Assembly: GCA_035772405.1 (NCBI GenBank)
Contig: JAYKKM010000048.1
Span: forward strand, 847,501 to 911,500
DNA length: 64,000 bases
Reading direction: 5' to 3'
DNA from: Chrysogorgia sp. JL179-B06
Lineage: Eukaryota; Cnidaria; Anthozoa; Scleralcyonacea; Chrysogorgiidae
This document shows, in pieces, positions 37,801 to 47,764 of this stretch (the first letter of the stretch is position 1; each line of letters begins with the position of its first letter). The notes under the pieces are model-generated. The model saw only the letters and a program-made list of their open reading frames with translations, ran no database searches and had not been told where the DNA came from. A program made the translations under genes and the position numbers.

Positions 37801-40800
37801 AAAAGGTATTTTTTTAAAAAGGTATTTTCCAATGGATTATTTTTACTTAAACAATATTTTAATACAGAATATTAGTTCTGAATATTTTCCATTCAAAAAA
37901 ATATCAAATAAATATCAAATAATCAAATTCGTTTCATGGGGCACTTTAACAATGACTTAAAATATCCTCCTCACTCATCTTTCGTGTTGTTCTCTTCTTC
38001 TTCTTCTTCTTCTTCTTCTTCTTCTTCTTCTTCTTCTTCTTCTTCTTCTTCTTCTTCTTCTTCTTCTTCTTCTTCTTCTTCTCTTCTTCTTCTTCTTCTT
38101 CTTCTTCTTCTTCTTCTTCTTCTTCTTCTTCTTCTTCTTCTTCTTCTTCTTCTTCTTCTTCTTCTTCTTCTTCTTCTTCTTCTTCTTCTTCTTCTTCTTC
38201 TTCTTCTTCTTCTTCTTCTTCTTCTTCTTCTTCTTCTTCTTCTTCTTCTTCTTCTTCTTCTTCTTCTTCTTCTTCTTCTTCTTCTTCTTCTTCTTCTTCT
38301 TCTCTTCTTCTTCTTCTTCTTCTTCTTCTTCTTCTTCTTCTTCTTCTTCTTCTTCTTCTTCTTCTTCTTCTTCTTCTTCTTCTTCTTCTTCTTCTTCTTC
38401 TTCTTCTTCTTCTTCTTCTTCTTCTTCTTTCTTCTTCTTCTCTTCTTCTTCTTCTTCTTCTTCTTCTTCTTCTTCTTCTTCTTCTTCTTCTTCTTCTTCT
38501 TCTTCTTCTTCTTCTTTCTTCTTCTTTCTTCTTCTTCTTCTTCTTCTTCTTCTTCTTCTTCTTCTTCTTCTTCTTCTTCTTCTTCTTCTTCTTCTTCTTC
38601 TTCTTCTTTCTTCTTCTTCTTCTTCTTCTTCTTCTTCTTCTTCTTCTTCTTCTTCTTCTTCTTCTTCTTCTTCTTCTTCTTCTTCTTCTTCTTCTTCTTC
38701 TTCTTCTTCTTCTTCTTCTTCTTCTTCTTCTTCTTCTTCTTCTTCTTCTTCTTCTTCTTCTTCTTCTTCTTCTTCTTCTTCTTTCTTCTTCTTCTTCTTC
38801 TTCTTCTTCTTCTTCTTCTTCTTCTTCTTCTTCTTCTTCTTCTTCTTCTTCTTCTTCTTCTTCTTCTTCTTCTTCTTCTTCTTCTTCTTCTTCTTCTTCT
38901 TCTTCTTCTTCTTCTTCTTCTTCTTCTTCTTCTTCTTCTTCTTCTTCTTCTTCTTCTTCTTCTTCTTCTTCTTCTTCTTCTTCTTCTTTCTTCTTTCTTC
39001 TTCTTCTTCTTCTTCTTCTTCTTCTTCTTCTTCTTCTTCTTCTTCTTCTTCTTCTTCTTCTCCTTCTTCTTCTTCTTCTTCTTCTTCTTCTTCTTCTTCT
39101 TCTTCTTCTTCTTCTTCTTCTTCTTCTTCTTCTTCTTCTTCTTCTTCTTCTTCTTCTTCTTCTTCATCTTCTTCTTCTTCTTCTTCTTTCTTCTTCTTCT
39201 TCTTCTTCTTCTTCTTCTTCTTCTTCTTCTTCTTCTTCTTTCTTCTTCTTCTTCTTCTTCTTCTTCTTCTTCTTCTTCTTCTTCTTCTTCTTCTTCTTCT
39301 TCTTTCTTCTTCTTCTTCTTCTTCTTCTTCATCTTCTTCATCTTCTTCTTCTTCTTCTTCTTCTTCTTCTTCTTCTTCTTCTTCTTCTTCTTCTTCTTCT
39401 TCTTCTTCTTCTTCTTCTTCTTCTTCTTCTTCTTCTTCTTCTTCTTCTTCTTCTTCTTCTTCTTCTTCTTCTTCTTCTTCTTCTTCTTCTTCTTCTTCTT
39501 TCTTCTTCTTCTTCTTCTTCTTCTTCTTCTTCTTCTTCTTCTTCTTCTTCTTCTTCTTCTTCTTCTTCTTCTTCTTCTTTCTTCTTCTTCTTCTTCTTCT
39601 TCTTCTTCTTCTTCTTCTTCTTCTTCTTCTTCTTCTTCTTCTTCTTCTTCTTCTTCTTCTTCTTCTTCTTCTTCTTCTTTCTTCTTCTTCTTCTTCTTCT
39701 TCTTCTTCTTCTTTCTTCTTCTTCTTCTTCTTCTTCTTCTTCTTCTTCTTCTTCTTCTTCTTCTTCTTCTTCTTCTTCTTCTTCTTCTTCTTCTTCTTTC
39801 TTCTTCTTCTTCTTCTTCTTCTTCTTCTTCTTCTTCTTCTTCTTCTTCTTCTTCTTCTTCTTCTTCTTTCTTCTTCTTCTTCTTCTTCTTCTTCTTCTTC
39901 TTCTTCTTCTTCTTCTTCTTCTTCTTCTTCTTCTTCTTCTTCTTTCTTCTTCTTCTTCTTCTTCTTTCTTCTTCTTCTTCTTCTTCTTCTTCTTCTTCTT
40001 CTTCTTCTTCTTCTTCTTCTTCTTCTTCTTCTTCTTCTTCTTCTTCTTCTTCTTCTTCTTCTTCTTCTTCTTCTTCTTCTTCTTCTTCTTCTTCTTCTTC
40101 TTCTTCTTCTTCTTCTTCTTCTTCTTCTTCTTCTTCTTCTTCTTCTTCTTCTTCTTCTTCTTCTTCTTCTTCTTCTTCTTCTTCTCTTCTTCTTCTTCTT
40201 CTTCTTCTTCTTCTTCTTCTTCTTCTTCTTCTTCTTCTTCTTCTTCTTCTTCTTCTTTCTTCTTCTTCTTCTTCTTCTTCTTCTTCTTCTTCTTCTTCTT
40301 CTTCTTCTTCTTCTTCTTCTTCTTCTTTTCTTCTTCTTCTTCTTCTTCTTCTCTTCTTCTTCTTCTTCTTCTTCTTCTTCTTCTTCTTCTTCTTCTTCTT
40401 CTTCTTCTTCTTCTTCTTCTTCTTCTTCTTCTTCTTCTTCTTCTTCTTCTTCTTCTTCTTCTTCTTCTTCTTCTTCTTCTTCTTCTTCTTCTTCTTCTTC
40501 TTCTTCTTCTTCTTCTTCTTCTTCTTCTTCTTCTTCTTCTTCTTCTTCTTCTTCTTCTTCTTCTTCTTCTTCTTCTTCTTCTTCTTCTTCTTCTTCTTCT
40601 TCTTCTTCTTCTTCTTCTTCTTCTTCTTCTTCTTCTTCTTCTTCTTCTTCTTCTTCTTCTTCTTCTTCTTCTTCTTCTTCTTCTTCTTCTTCTTCTTCTT
40701 CTTCTTCTTCTTCTTCTTCTTCTTCTTCTTCTTCTTCTTCTTCTTCTTCTTCTTCTTCTTCTTTCTTCTTCTTCTTCTTCTTCTTCTTCTTCTTCTTCTT

Positions 40801-43800
40801 CTTCTTCTTCTTCTTCTTCTTCTTCTTCTTCTTCTTCTTCTTCTTCTTCTTCTTCTTCTTCTTCTTTCTTCTTCTTCTTCTTCTTTCTTCTTCTTCTTCT
40901 TCTTCTTCTTCTTCTTCTTCTTCTTCTTCTTCTTCTTCTTCTTCTTCTTCTTCTTCTTCTTCTTCTTCTTCTTCTTCTTCTTCTTCTTCTTCTTCTTCTT
41001 CTTCTTCTTCTTCTTCTTCTTCTTCTTCTTCTTCTTCTTCTTCTTCTTCTTCTTCTTCTTCTTCTTCTTCTTCTTCTTCTTCTTCTTCTTCTTCTTCTTC
41101 TTCTTCTTCTTCTTTCTTCTTCTTCTTCTTTCTTCTTCTTCTTCTTCTTCTTCTTCTTCTTCTTCTTCTTCTTCTTCTTCTTCTTCTTCTTCTTCTTCTT
41201 CTTCTTGAGTCATCCTATTCCTAAAGGTGTCGGTGAGGCATTCACGAAGTTAAAATATCCTCCTAACTCATCTTTCGTGTTGCTCACTTCTTCTTCTTCT
41301 TGAGTCATCCTATTCCTTCAGGTGTCGGTGAGGCATTCACGAAGTTAGTACGCCAATACTTGCAGTCTTGCATTGCATTTATTAAATCTTTTCCTGAAAG
41401 ACCCCTGTCCTTTTCTAATATTGATTTGATGGTAACGTATGGGAGACCTACACGTTGTTTCGCGTCTGGAGTCCAAAGTAGTAGCTTGCCAACTACTTCA
41501 TTGGTGACGAAAGACGTGACCTGCGCAAGAGCTAATCAACGGCGTTTTACAACCTGAGAAATACGAGGCAGGTTTCCAGAGAAATTTGTTGGAATGATGT
41601 TCTCTCCAGGAGATGTTGTACACTGTATATGTAGCACTCTGGTGTATGTACCATCAAATTTCTCGCAGCGTGCTACGTTTAGCGTCCACTATATCTGAAC
41701 CATAGAGTAAGATCGTTTCGATTGATGCCTGAAAGACTTTGGTCTTAGTTTCTTTCTCGATAGGCGCCTTCCACACTTTTTGAAGAGAGTGTATGGCGCC
41801 ACAAGCCTGTCCGATTCTGGTGTTCATATCATGCTCGGATTCCGTATATCCACCAACTGTTAATAGAATATTTTGTTGCTAATGGACTATTTTTCGCAAT
41901 TTATATTTTATTTTATATTATATTATACTATATTATACTATATTATATTATATTATATTATATTATATTATATTATATTACATTATGTGCTTTACATATG
42001 ATGTTTCTTTGGACACTTAGGCGAGAAGTATAAAAGAAAATATAGGTTATCCAAAGATTCTTCTTGATCAAGAAAAGTTCAACAAGAAATACGAAAAAGT
42101 AAGTATAAATTACTATATCGATGATCTGAGATTATAACGTCGCTTCTCATTGGCTGCCATGCGAGCGCGGGAATTACCAGCCGAAATTTTCATCTTCATG
42201 GAGTTTTTGCTGTCAAAGTTACCGGATGTGATGTCACAAGAAGTAACAAAAGAAAGCTGGTTTGGAATGCCTGCCACAAAATGCCTCTTGTGACATCACA
42301 TCCGATAACTTTAACAGCAACAAAGTCCATGAAGATGAAATTTTCGGCTGACAATATATATTATGATTTTGCTCAGGAAGATCCAAATATTGCGAATATG
42401 TAAAATCCCCAAATGTGAAATAGGCACATTAAATAAGACAACGTTAATTTTCCTTTCAGGCACTTTAAACTTCCACACACTATTTCTGCGACCAACTTTT
42501 TAGAGTATTCAATTCATGTATTTCTATACTGTCTACGGAGCTCCATACTTCTATATCGCTAATTTGTTAATATATTTGTTCATTTCTATAGCTTGAAATA
42601 GATGAGAAAGATTATTTCGGGAACAACATGAGAAAAAGAAAGTTCCAAGCGAAGGAAAATTTAGAAAAGATTTTAAAGCCAGTTGATAAGAGCGAGTAAG
42701 ACTTATTAAACTACCGTGAAAGACTGGGACTAGTTCAGTTTTTTTATCTTTAAATAGTCCGTTATAAATACATGTATTTGTTTTGAAACTATTTGAAAGT
42801 TTTTATTATTTCTCAAAGGACATTGGCAACAAAAATTAAGTTTGTCTAATATGAAAGAACTCGTAAAATGATAGAGTAACACCTTTTCCGTATTTTACTT
42901 CATTTTTGAAATATTTCAGTTTGTTTGATATGTAAATGAAATGGTCTCTGACGTCGGGTGCAGGGTAGAGAATTTTTACACATTAAAAAATGTCTTATAT
43001 CTCAGTGATTGCTAACGTTTACAACGTTCATTATCACGAGGAGTTATTATACGCACATTTTCAAGTAAATTTGTGGAACAAACTTGTAGATGTAACTAAT
43101 TTTTTAATGAGTGAAAATTCTCTACCCTGCACATGACGTCAGAGACCATCGCATTTACATATCAAACAAAATGAAATATTTCAAAAACGAAGTAAAATAC
43201 GGAAAAGTTGTAAAAGGTGTTACTCTATCATTTTACGAGTTCTTTCATATTAGACAAACTTAATTTTTGTTGCCAATGTTCCTATAACGTCAAAAAATGT
43301 ATTGTCTTATTTAGAAGAACTTTTTAAATGATAAAGAAAATTCTTTTGAAATTTGAATTCTTTTGAATTCTTTTGAAAGCTTCTTCGCTTTGTTTTTGAA
43401 ATATTTAAGTTTGTTTGATATGCAAATGTCTGGAATTTCGTTACACATGCATGACTTACCGGAGAAGTTTGTGTATCTCTTCATTCTCAAACAAAATCCT
43501 TTAAAATCAAGAAGTTTGGTGTTGTGGGAGAAACACGCACACGTGTTATTCACACTTTAGTGTTTTTATTTCATGAACGCAAAGAGATATAACATTCTCT
43601 GATAAATCATTGTGGCTGTGTGACGTAAATTCCAGACATTTGTATATCAAACAAACTGATATATCTCAAAAAGAAAGCGAAGAAACGAAAATCTTCAAAA
43701 GAAGTTACTTTATCATTTTAAAAGTTCTTCCAAATAAAACAATACATTTTTTGACGTTATAGGCACTTATCATGAAGAGTATACCTGTAAACATTATCAT

Positions 43801-46800
43801 TAATATTTATAAATATATAATAATTATAATAATTATAATAATAATTATATTTTAATAATAATTATATATTATAATAATTATAATAATTATAATAATTAAA
43901 AATAATTATAAATGCATGTATTTGATTTGAAACTATTTGAAAGTTTGTAGTATTATTTCTTATCATGAAGAGTGTACTCTATGTTAATTTAGGAACATTA
44001 TCATTAAAATTTCGCGAGATATTTCAATTTAACGTGTAAAAATGAACTTTTACTCAGCTAGCATTTCCAGTCCTATAAAAGTTGTATTAAATGAACAAAT
44101 GCTTTCTTTCATTTCAGATGGTCTCTTAATCCAATTAGTGTGAACGCATTATACTCACCATCAGAAAATAAGATAGGTGAGGAGCATTGTGTGGTAACAC
44201 CATTAAAACAAAATTATTATGTCAAGTTTCGCTGGCTTCTCTCAATGGTTAAAGCATCAGATGGTTACAGATTGTCCACATAACCTTCACTCTACCATCT
44301 TAGTCTATGTAGCTCAATGGTTAAAGCATCTCACTGGTCATCAGAAGGTTACAGGTTGTACACATATGTAACCTTCACTCATCATCTTAGTCCATGTAGC
44401 TCAATGGTTAAAGCATCTCACTGGTCATCAGAAGGTTACAGGTTGTACACATATGTAACCTTCACTCATCATCTTAGTCTATGTAGCTCAATGGTTAAAG
44501 CATCTCACTGGTCATCACATGGTTCACTCTACCTTTGCGTCGCCACAGCGTTTCCTTAAAGTCCTTCGCTCGCAATTTCTACACGACGTTACAGAGTTGG
44601 GTGTTGTTGTTTATCAGATAATATTTAACGTTTTCATTCTTCTTTTTGAAGTTTTCCCAGCTGGAGTTTTACAGTCACCTTTTTATGACGCATCCCGCCC
44701 CAAGTAGGTAGAAATAATTTATCATTTTGAATATGTTCTGAATAGTGTTTACAAAGTATTCTTTATATCACACGCGTCCTATCACACTACCTTAGCAACC
44801 AACGCGATAGCAAAATATCTTAATGTTTATAGGGCACTAAATTACGGAGCAATCGGCATGGTAATTGGCCATGAACTCACTCACAGTTTTGATAACAGAG
44901 GTATGGAGTTACTCTGTTTTTGGTTTATTGATGAGTTACGGTTAGCTTAGTTTATTAGATTTATCACTCTTTGGTGAACGGAATACCCCAACAGGCTAGA
45001 AGCCCAATTGATAGGGGTTCCGAGGGCCTACGATTTAAGGTCGTTATCCGAGAAGACCCGAAAGTCTTAACCATTTGCTGATATTATTACAAAGGCAGCA
45101 CTTTCTCCTCGATTATTTTTAAGACTCCCTGAGTGGAGGTCCGACCCAGGATTTGAACCTGTGTCTCCCAGCTCATAGACATGTGTGGTAACCACTAGAC
45201 TCTATTTCATTTCTAAATCCTGTTTTTTTGTTTGCGGTTTCTTTTTAAACGCACAGGTCGTAAGTACGATGTGAATGGTAACCTAGCAGACTGGTGGCAA
45301 AATTCGTCGGTTATTGAATTCAAAAATCGAACAGAATGTCTGGTGAAGAAATACTCAAAATACACATTTCATAAATTTAAAGTAAGCTGACACTTGTGGT
45401 CGAAGAAAAGAGTTTTCAAGAATTTTCAAGAAGTGATACGAAAGTGTTGTGTGTACTGCCGAAGTTTTAGTTTAGTTCAGTTTAGTTCAGTTTAGTTTAG
45501 TTTAGTTTAGTTCAGTTCAGTTCAGTTCAGTTCAGTTCAGTTCAGTTCAGTTCAGTTCAGTTCAGTTCAGTTCAGTTCAGTTCAGTTCGGTTTAGTACAG
45601 CACAGCACAGCACAGCACAGCACAGCACAGCACAGCACAGCACAGCACAGCACAGCACAGCACAGCACAGCACAGCACAGCACAGCACAGCACAGCACAG
45701 CACAGCACAGCACAGCACAGTACAGTTTGGTTTAAGTTCAGTTTAATTCAGTTGAGTGTTCAGTTCAATTTCATTTGGTTTCATTTGATTCGAGTTTCAG
45801 TTTAGTTTAGTTTATTATGTTTATCACTCTTTCAGGTGAACGGAATATCCCAAAAAAGAAGCCCAATTGATAGGGGTTCCGAGGGCCTACGATTTAAGTG
45901 CATCAACTTTTAAGAGTATTTCACTTGAAATTCTCCAAGTAATCTTGTTTGCTTTCGACTTTCCCAAGGTGAATGGAAGAAATACATTAGACGAAAATAT
46001 TGCAGACAATGGAGGGATAAAGCAAGCTTTTCAGGTAACTAGATATACGAAGCAAGTAACTCTATCCTCCAGGGGAAAATTGTGGCTACTTCATACAGGA
46101 ACAGGAAACTGTTCAAACTACTTTACGCGGGCTCTGACTGACCAGTTGCGTGCCGCCTCATCGCTAGAAAAACGTTGACGTGCAAAGTTAGGTTGATACT
46201 AACACTTTTTACAAGAGAACTGTTTTCAAAACAGGACACGTTCTCTGTTTCATAGAGATTTTGTAACCCTTCCTTTTTTAACAGTTCCTGCAGTCTTTAT
46301 TTCTTCACTTTCATTTTTCAGGCTTACGAGAAATGGACTAAAATTCACGGAGAAGAACCAACGTTGCCTGCCCTTAATTTGACAAATCGCCAGCTGTTCT
46401 TTATTGGTTTCTCCCAGGTAATGTTTAAATGATTCTTCTTGTGGCATCTCTTACATTCCTGTCCATATGCTGGGCATTCTATTGGTTTGTGGCTTTTCCC
46501 ACAGTACTTACATGTTCCTTGTGTCTTTGTTTCTTCAGTCTTCTTGTACTGGCCTCTCTTCTTTCTGATTACGTGTATTGGACTTTCACCTTCACGTTCC
46601 ATTTGTTTCAACTGATTCTTTGATCTCTCTGCAGCTCTAACTATATCCACAGCACTTTCTAGGGTCTGTTGCATCACTGATTCCTATATGACTAATCTGT
46701 CACGTATAAGCTGGTTGGTAAGAGTACCATAATCACAAGTTGCAGCTCATTTCCTGAGTCTGTTCACTTATTTAGTATTTAGCATGTAGGCAGCACTTCC

Positions 46801-47764
46801 CTTGCGATAATAACTTCTATCTCGTACAGATGACTCACCTGCACTCCCAGTGTTAAACTGGTTTGTTCCGAGCCATTGTCTTCTTGCAAACTGCTCTCGT
46901 GTAGTTGCATCTCTATAGGATATATAGGATGAAAAAAAAGGAGTCTGAATATTACAGCTAAAAACTATAAAATGTTAGGTTTTTTTACATATTTATAATC
47001 TTTAATTGGCACTTTTCGACCAAGTTGAGTATGTTCGTTGAAAAAGTTCGAACAATAACACGTCCTGGAACATTAGTGCTGCTTTTCTTGAAAGCTGTTT
47101 ATCTATAAGTGAAGAAAATGAATGCCTAACGACCAGTAACGCGTGTATTAAACATGAAGCGAAATCAACAAGCTCAGAGGTAAGGTAAACCGCAACATCT
47201 GAAGACAAACACAACGTTAAAAACAGAGAACAAAATGAACCAAAAGTCATATAATAAATGTCTTATTAACCTCGTTTGCTTGGCCTGTACGGTAAAGTAT
47301 TTGCCTTCGGTTTTTCCGCACAGACCTCGCTCCTTCGTCGCTCGGTCAAAACCTCAGGCAAATACTTTACCGTACAGACCTCGCACTCGGTTAATAAGTC
47401 TTTTAATATATTATTTGCTAAATAGGTGTGGTGTACCAAGTATCGTGAGACAGTAGTTCAACATATGGTGGAAAGACAATCACATGCCCCAGGAATGATC
47501 AGGTAAGATGAGATGGAGTAACACAAAGGTCTGTTCAGATCCACGAATCCAATAATAATAATAATAATAATATCCAATAATTGTTCAATAATAAATAATA
47601 ATAATTAATAATAAATAATAATTAATTAATAATAATTAATTATATTTTATTCTAAACTTTCCAGAGTTCTCGGATCATTATCGAATTTCCCAGAATTTTC
47701 CAAAGCCTTCCAGTGTCCTCTCGGAGCAAGAATGAACGCTTTCGAGAAATGCAACGTATGGTGA
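28017..47764 (+). CDS. M13 family zinc metallopeptidase (neprilysin/endothelin-converting-enzyme-like), complete, 20 exons
   Basis: Type II membrane ectopeptidase of family M13, which trims small extracellular peptides. Exons joined by eye with matching phases: 28017-28236, 31665-31727, 32251-32447, 32660-32920, 33527-33595, 34027-34152, 35269-35358, 36191-36324, 37109-37331, 37639-37737, 42021-42098, 42592-42695, 44118-44176, 44652-44703, 44833-44900, 45257-45381, 45969-46034, 46322-46417, 47426-47502, 47665-47764. They sum to 2,307 nt, or 768 residues plus stop, close to the usual 750-770. Order: cytoplasmic tail, membrane helix (about 45-64), C-x4-C (exon 2), NPCNDFY (exon 3), NALY substrate-site motif (exon 13), HELTH (605-609), ENIAD (665-669), SHAPGMIR (exon 19), C-terminal CNVW. 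All catalytic residues expected for the family are present, so it should be active. Exon 4 ends NNIIK and exon 5 starts IFPSN, about seven residues shorter than relatives; a microexon may be missing. The exact substrate and subfamily cannot be told from sequence. Confidence 0.93.
28750..28990. mobile_element. Fold-back element F8 in M13 intron 1
   Basis: Arms of about 80 bp, nearly perfect: AGCCAGTTCGTAATGTCGAC to CATAACATCAGGCTGA, and complements from 28,900 on. Low divergence implies recent insertion. Confidence 0.8.
29705..29965 (+). repeat. SINE-D copy in M13 intron 1
   Basis: Head GTGCTCTATTGGTTACCACA, B-box GGTTCAAATCC, body and tail as in the 22.3-kb copy. Confidence 0.8.
30095..30660 (+). 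pseudogene. Non-LTR retrotransposon 3' end in M13 intron 1
   Basis: Broken frames encode [59 protein letters not shown] and [10 protein letters not shown], ending in an (ATT)n tail (30,630-30,660). Same family as 3,690-4,245. Confidence 0.8.
31665..32447 (+). CDS. M13 gene exons 2-3: start of the ectodomain
   Basis: Exon 2 (31665-31727, 63 nt, phase 1 in and out) encodes [13 protein letters not shown], the conserved first cysteine pair. Exon 3 (32251-32447) continues with [20 protein letters not shown], the M13 N-terminal signature. The intron between them (31728-32250) is mostly the SINE-derived tandem array at 31,800-32,215. Exon 2 lacks its own ATG in the right frame and is short, so it is easily missed. 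Confidence 0.88.
31800..32215. repeat. SINE-B-derived array with strand switch
   Basis: Four units run backwards, then at about 32,080-32,110 the array turns around (ATGTGTACAGGTTGTACACATATG) and continues forward. It fills the intron between M13 exons 2 and 3. Confidence 0.75.
33135..33385 (-). repeat. SINE-B, complete copy in M13 intron 4
   Basis: Runs from the tail TGTACACTGCTGTAGTGAAT, through GACAGGAATCGAACCTGTAA and CTCTAACCATTGAGCTACCG, to the head CGCCTATGCGGCAGTCACTA. Confidence 0.8.
33650..33990. repeat. (ATCC)n/(AACC)n imperfect microsatellites
   Basis: Two clusters (33,655-33,785 and 33,895-33,985) of CATCCATCCAACC-type repeats in M13 intron 5. Confidence 0.8.
34516..34806. repeat. 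Two (TA)n tracts
   Basis: 34,516-34,585 and 34,755-34,804, separated by a spacer with GATGAGGCCCAAAAGGCCGA, a fold-back scrap. Confidence 0.85.
34890..35165 (-). repeat. SINE-A copy in M13 intron 6
   Basis: Complement of GGGTTCGATTCCCGGTTGGG (34,998 region) and of the A-box (CTCTAACCTTTGAGCTATTG). It ends about 100 bp before exon 7. Confidence 0.75.
35365..36062. mobile_element. F2 fold-back element interrupted by another palindrome
   Basis: Outer arms TAAAGTGCCCATAACCTC and complement end at 36,062. The element starts 7 bp after the end of M13 exon 7. A second, younger palindrome (35,551-35,733) sits inside. Confidence 0.75.
35551..35733. mobile_element. Near-perfect 183-bp palindrome
   Basis: Arms of about 85 bp meet at AGATGGTCTTACT. 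Outer ends ATATAGCAAAGTGAAAAGG and its complement; inner GACGTTTCGAGCGGAGCCCT. Almost no mismatch, so a recent insertion or a gene-conversion-maintained hairpin. Confidence 0.85.
36365..37025. repeat. (GGTGA/GGTAA)n pentanucleotide array
   Basis: AAGGTGAGGTGGGTAAGGTG-type repeats for ~650 bp in M13 intron 8. The plus strand carries many GGTAAG/GGTGAG strings that match 5' splice sites. The three long minus-strand frames are artefacts. Confidence 0.9.
37995..41206. repeat. (TTC)n tract of about 3.2 kb in M13 intron 10
   Basis: About 1,070 triplets, interrupted roughly 30 times by an extra or missing T/C (TTCTTTC, TTCTCTTC) and rare CAT/CCT. The coding strand is pyrimidine-only for kilobases, which can form triplex DNA. 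Frames of over 1,000 codons on both strands are artefacts. Flanks are duplicated (see findings). Confidence 0.97.
41207..41860 (-). pseudogene. Non-LTR retrotransposon reverse-transcriptase C-terminal fragment
   Basis: Minus-strand frames give a [19 protein letters not shown] segment (usual LLYGCETW-type), [20 protein letters not shown] and [12 protein letters not shown], as in endonuclease-type LINE ends. It is broken by frameshifts. It lies between M13 exons 10 and 11. Confidence 0.6.
41890..41990. repeat. (TATTA)n pentanucleotide tract
   Basis: TATTATATTATATTATATTA repeats just before M13 exon 11. Confidence 0.85.
42150..42420. mobile_element. Fold-back element F9 in M13 intron 11
   Basis: TGTCAAAGTTACCGGATGTG / CACATCCGATAACTTTAACA arms near 42,210 and 42,300, with a TGAAATTTTCGGCTGACAAT outer part resembling F3 outer flanks. 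Confidence 0.65.
42826..43275. mobile_element. F2 fold-back element in M13 intron 12 (first)
   Basis: Arms begin GGCAACAAAAATTAAGTTTG and end with its complement; a CTCTACCCTGCACATGACGT inner part is also inverted. Confidence 0.8.
43281..43767. mobile_element. F2 fold-back element in M13 intron 12 (second)
   Basis: Starts CCTATAACGTCAAAAAATGT and ends in its complement, only a few bases after the first copy. The two are different subfamilies by arm sequence. An (ATAATT)n stretch follows (43,800-43,915). Confidence 0.75.
44235..44525 (+). repeat. SINE-B-derived tandem array in M13 intron 13
   Basis: Three and a half ~85-bp units with TAGCTCAATGGTTAAAGCAT, closer to each other than to the other arrays (TTAAAG in place of TTAGAG). 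Confidence 0.8.
44652..44900 (+). CDS. M13 gene exons 14-15: zinc-binding HExxH core
   Basis: Exon 14 (44652-44703) encodes [16 protein letters not shown]. Exon 15 (44833-44900) encodes [19 protein letters not shown], with two zinc ligands (the His residues of HELTH) and the catalytic Glu. Phases 1-2-1 join cleanly. The next intron is only 356 nt and is nearly filled by one SINE (44,945-45,212), which leaves about 45 nt on each side before the splice sites. Confidence 0.93.
44945..45212 (-). repeat. SINE-D copy filling M13 intron 15
   Basis: Complete reverse copy (TTTATTAGATTTATCACTCT to ACATGTGTGGTAACCACTAG). Confidence 0.85.
45470..45830. repeat. (TTTAG)/(TTCAG)/(CACAG) pentanucleotide array
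   Basis: TTTAGTTTAG, then (TTCAG)n, then (CACAG)n (45,599-45,720) and back to TTTAG. It runs straight into a truncated SINE-D tail at 45,815-45,900. Confidence 0.9.
45969..46034 (+). CDS. M13 gene exon 17: third zinc ligand (ENIAD)
   Basis: Encodes [19 protein letters not shown]. The Glu of ENIAD is the third zinc ligand and the Asp four residues on supports the catalytic His in M13 enzymes. Phase 0 on both sides. It is preceded by a degenerate SINE end and a pentanucleotide array. Confidence 0.92.
46425..46900 (-). pseudogene. Ty3/gypsy-like gag fragment with zinc knuckle
   Basis: Minus strand encodes [19 protein letters not shown] (with breaks), [20 protein letters not shown] and a C-x2-C-x4-H-x4-C-type knuckle region ([20 protein letters not shown]) followed by KRCHKKNHL. 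It is truncated at both ends and has stops. It abuts the 3' end of M13 exon 18. Confidence 0.7.
46900..47245. other. Intronic, nothing recognised
   Basis: Between the gag fragment and the F10 fold-back in M13 intron 18. Confidence 0.4.
47245..47412. mobile_element. Fold-back element F10
   Basis: GTACGGTAAAGTATTTGCCT and its complement flank a GACCTCGCTCCTTCGTCGCT centre; outer TTATTAACC/GGTTAATAA. A related copy is at 58,318-58,440. It ends ~14 bp before M13 exon 19. Confidence 0.75.
47665..47764 (+). CDS. M13 gene last exon: C-terminus and stop
   Basis: Begins in phase 2 after CCAG and ends NAFEKCNVW followed by TGA. The Cys and Trp of the C-terminal C-x-V-W are diagnostic of M13 enzymes. 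The (ATA)n-rich tract just upstream (about 47,555-47,645) is intronic. Confidence 0.9.

Noticed and set aside
37936..41213. Open frames of over 1,000 codons on both strands
   Set aside because: Pure (TTC)n/(GAA)n read in frame; poly-Ser/Leu/Phe and poly-Glu/Lys/Arg with no other content, inside an M13 intron.
46345..46677. 110-codon minus-strand gene
   Set aside because: The zinc-knuckle part is a broken retroelement gag, and its end only runs through M13 exon 18 in antisense.
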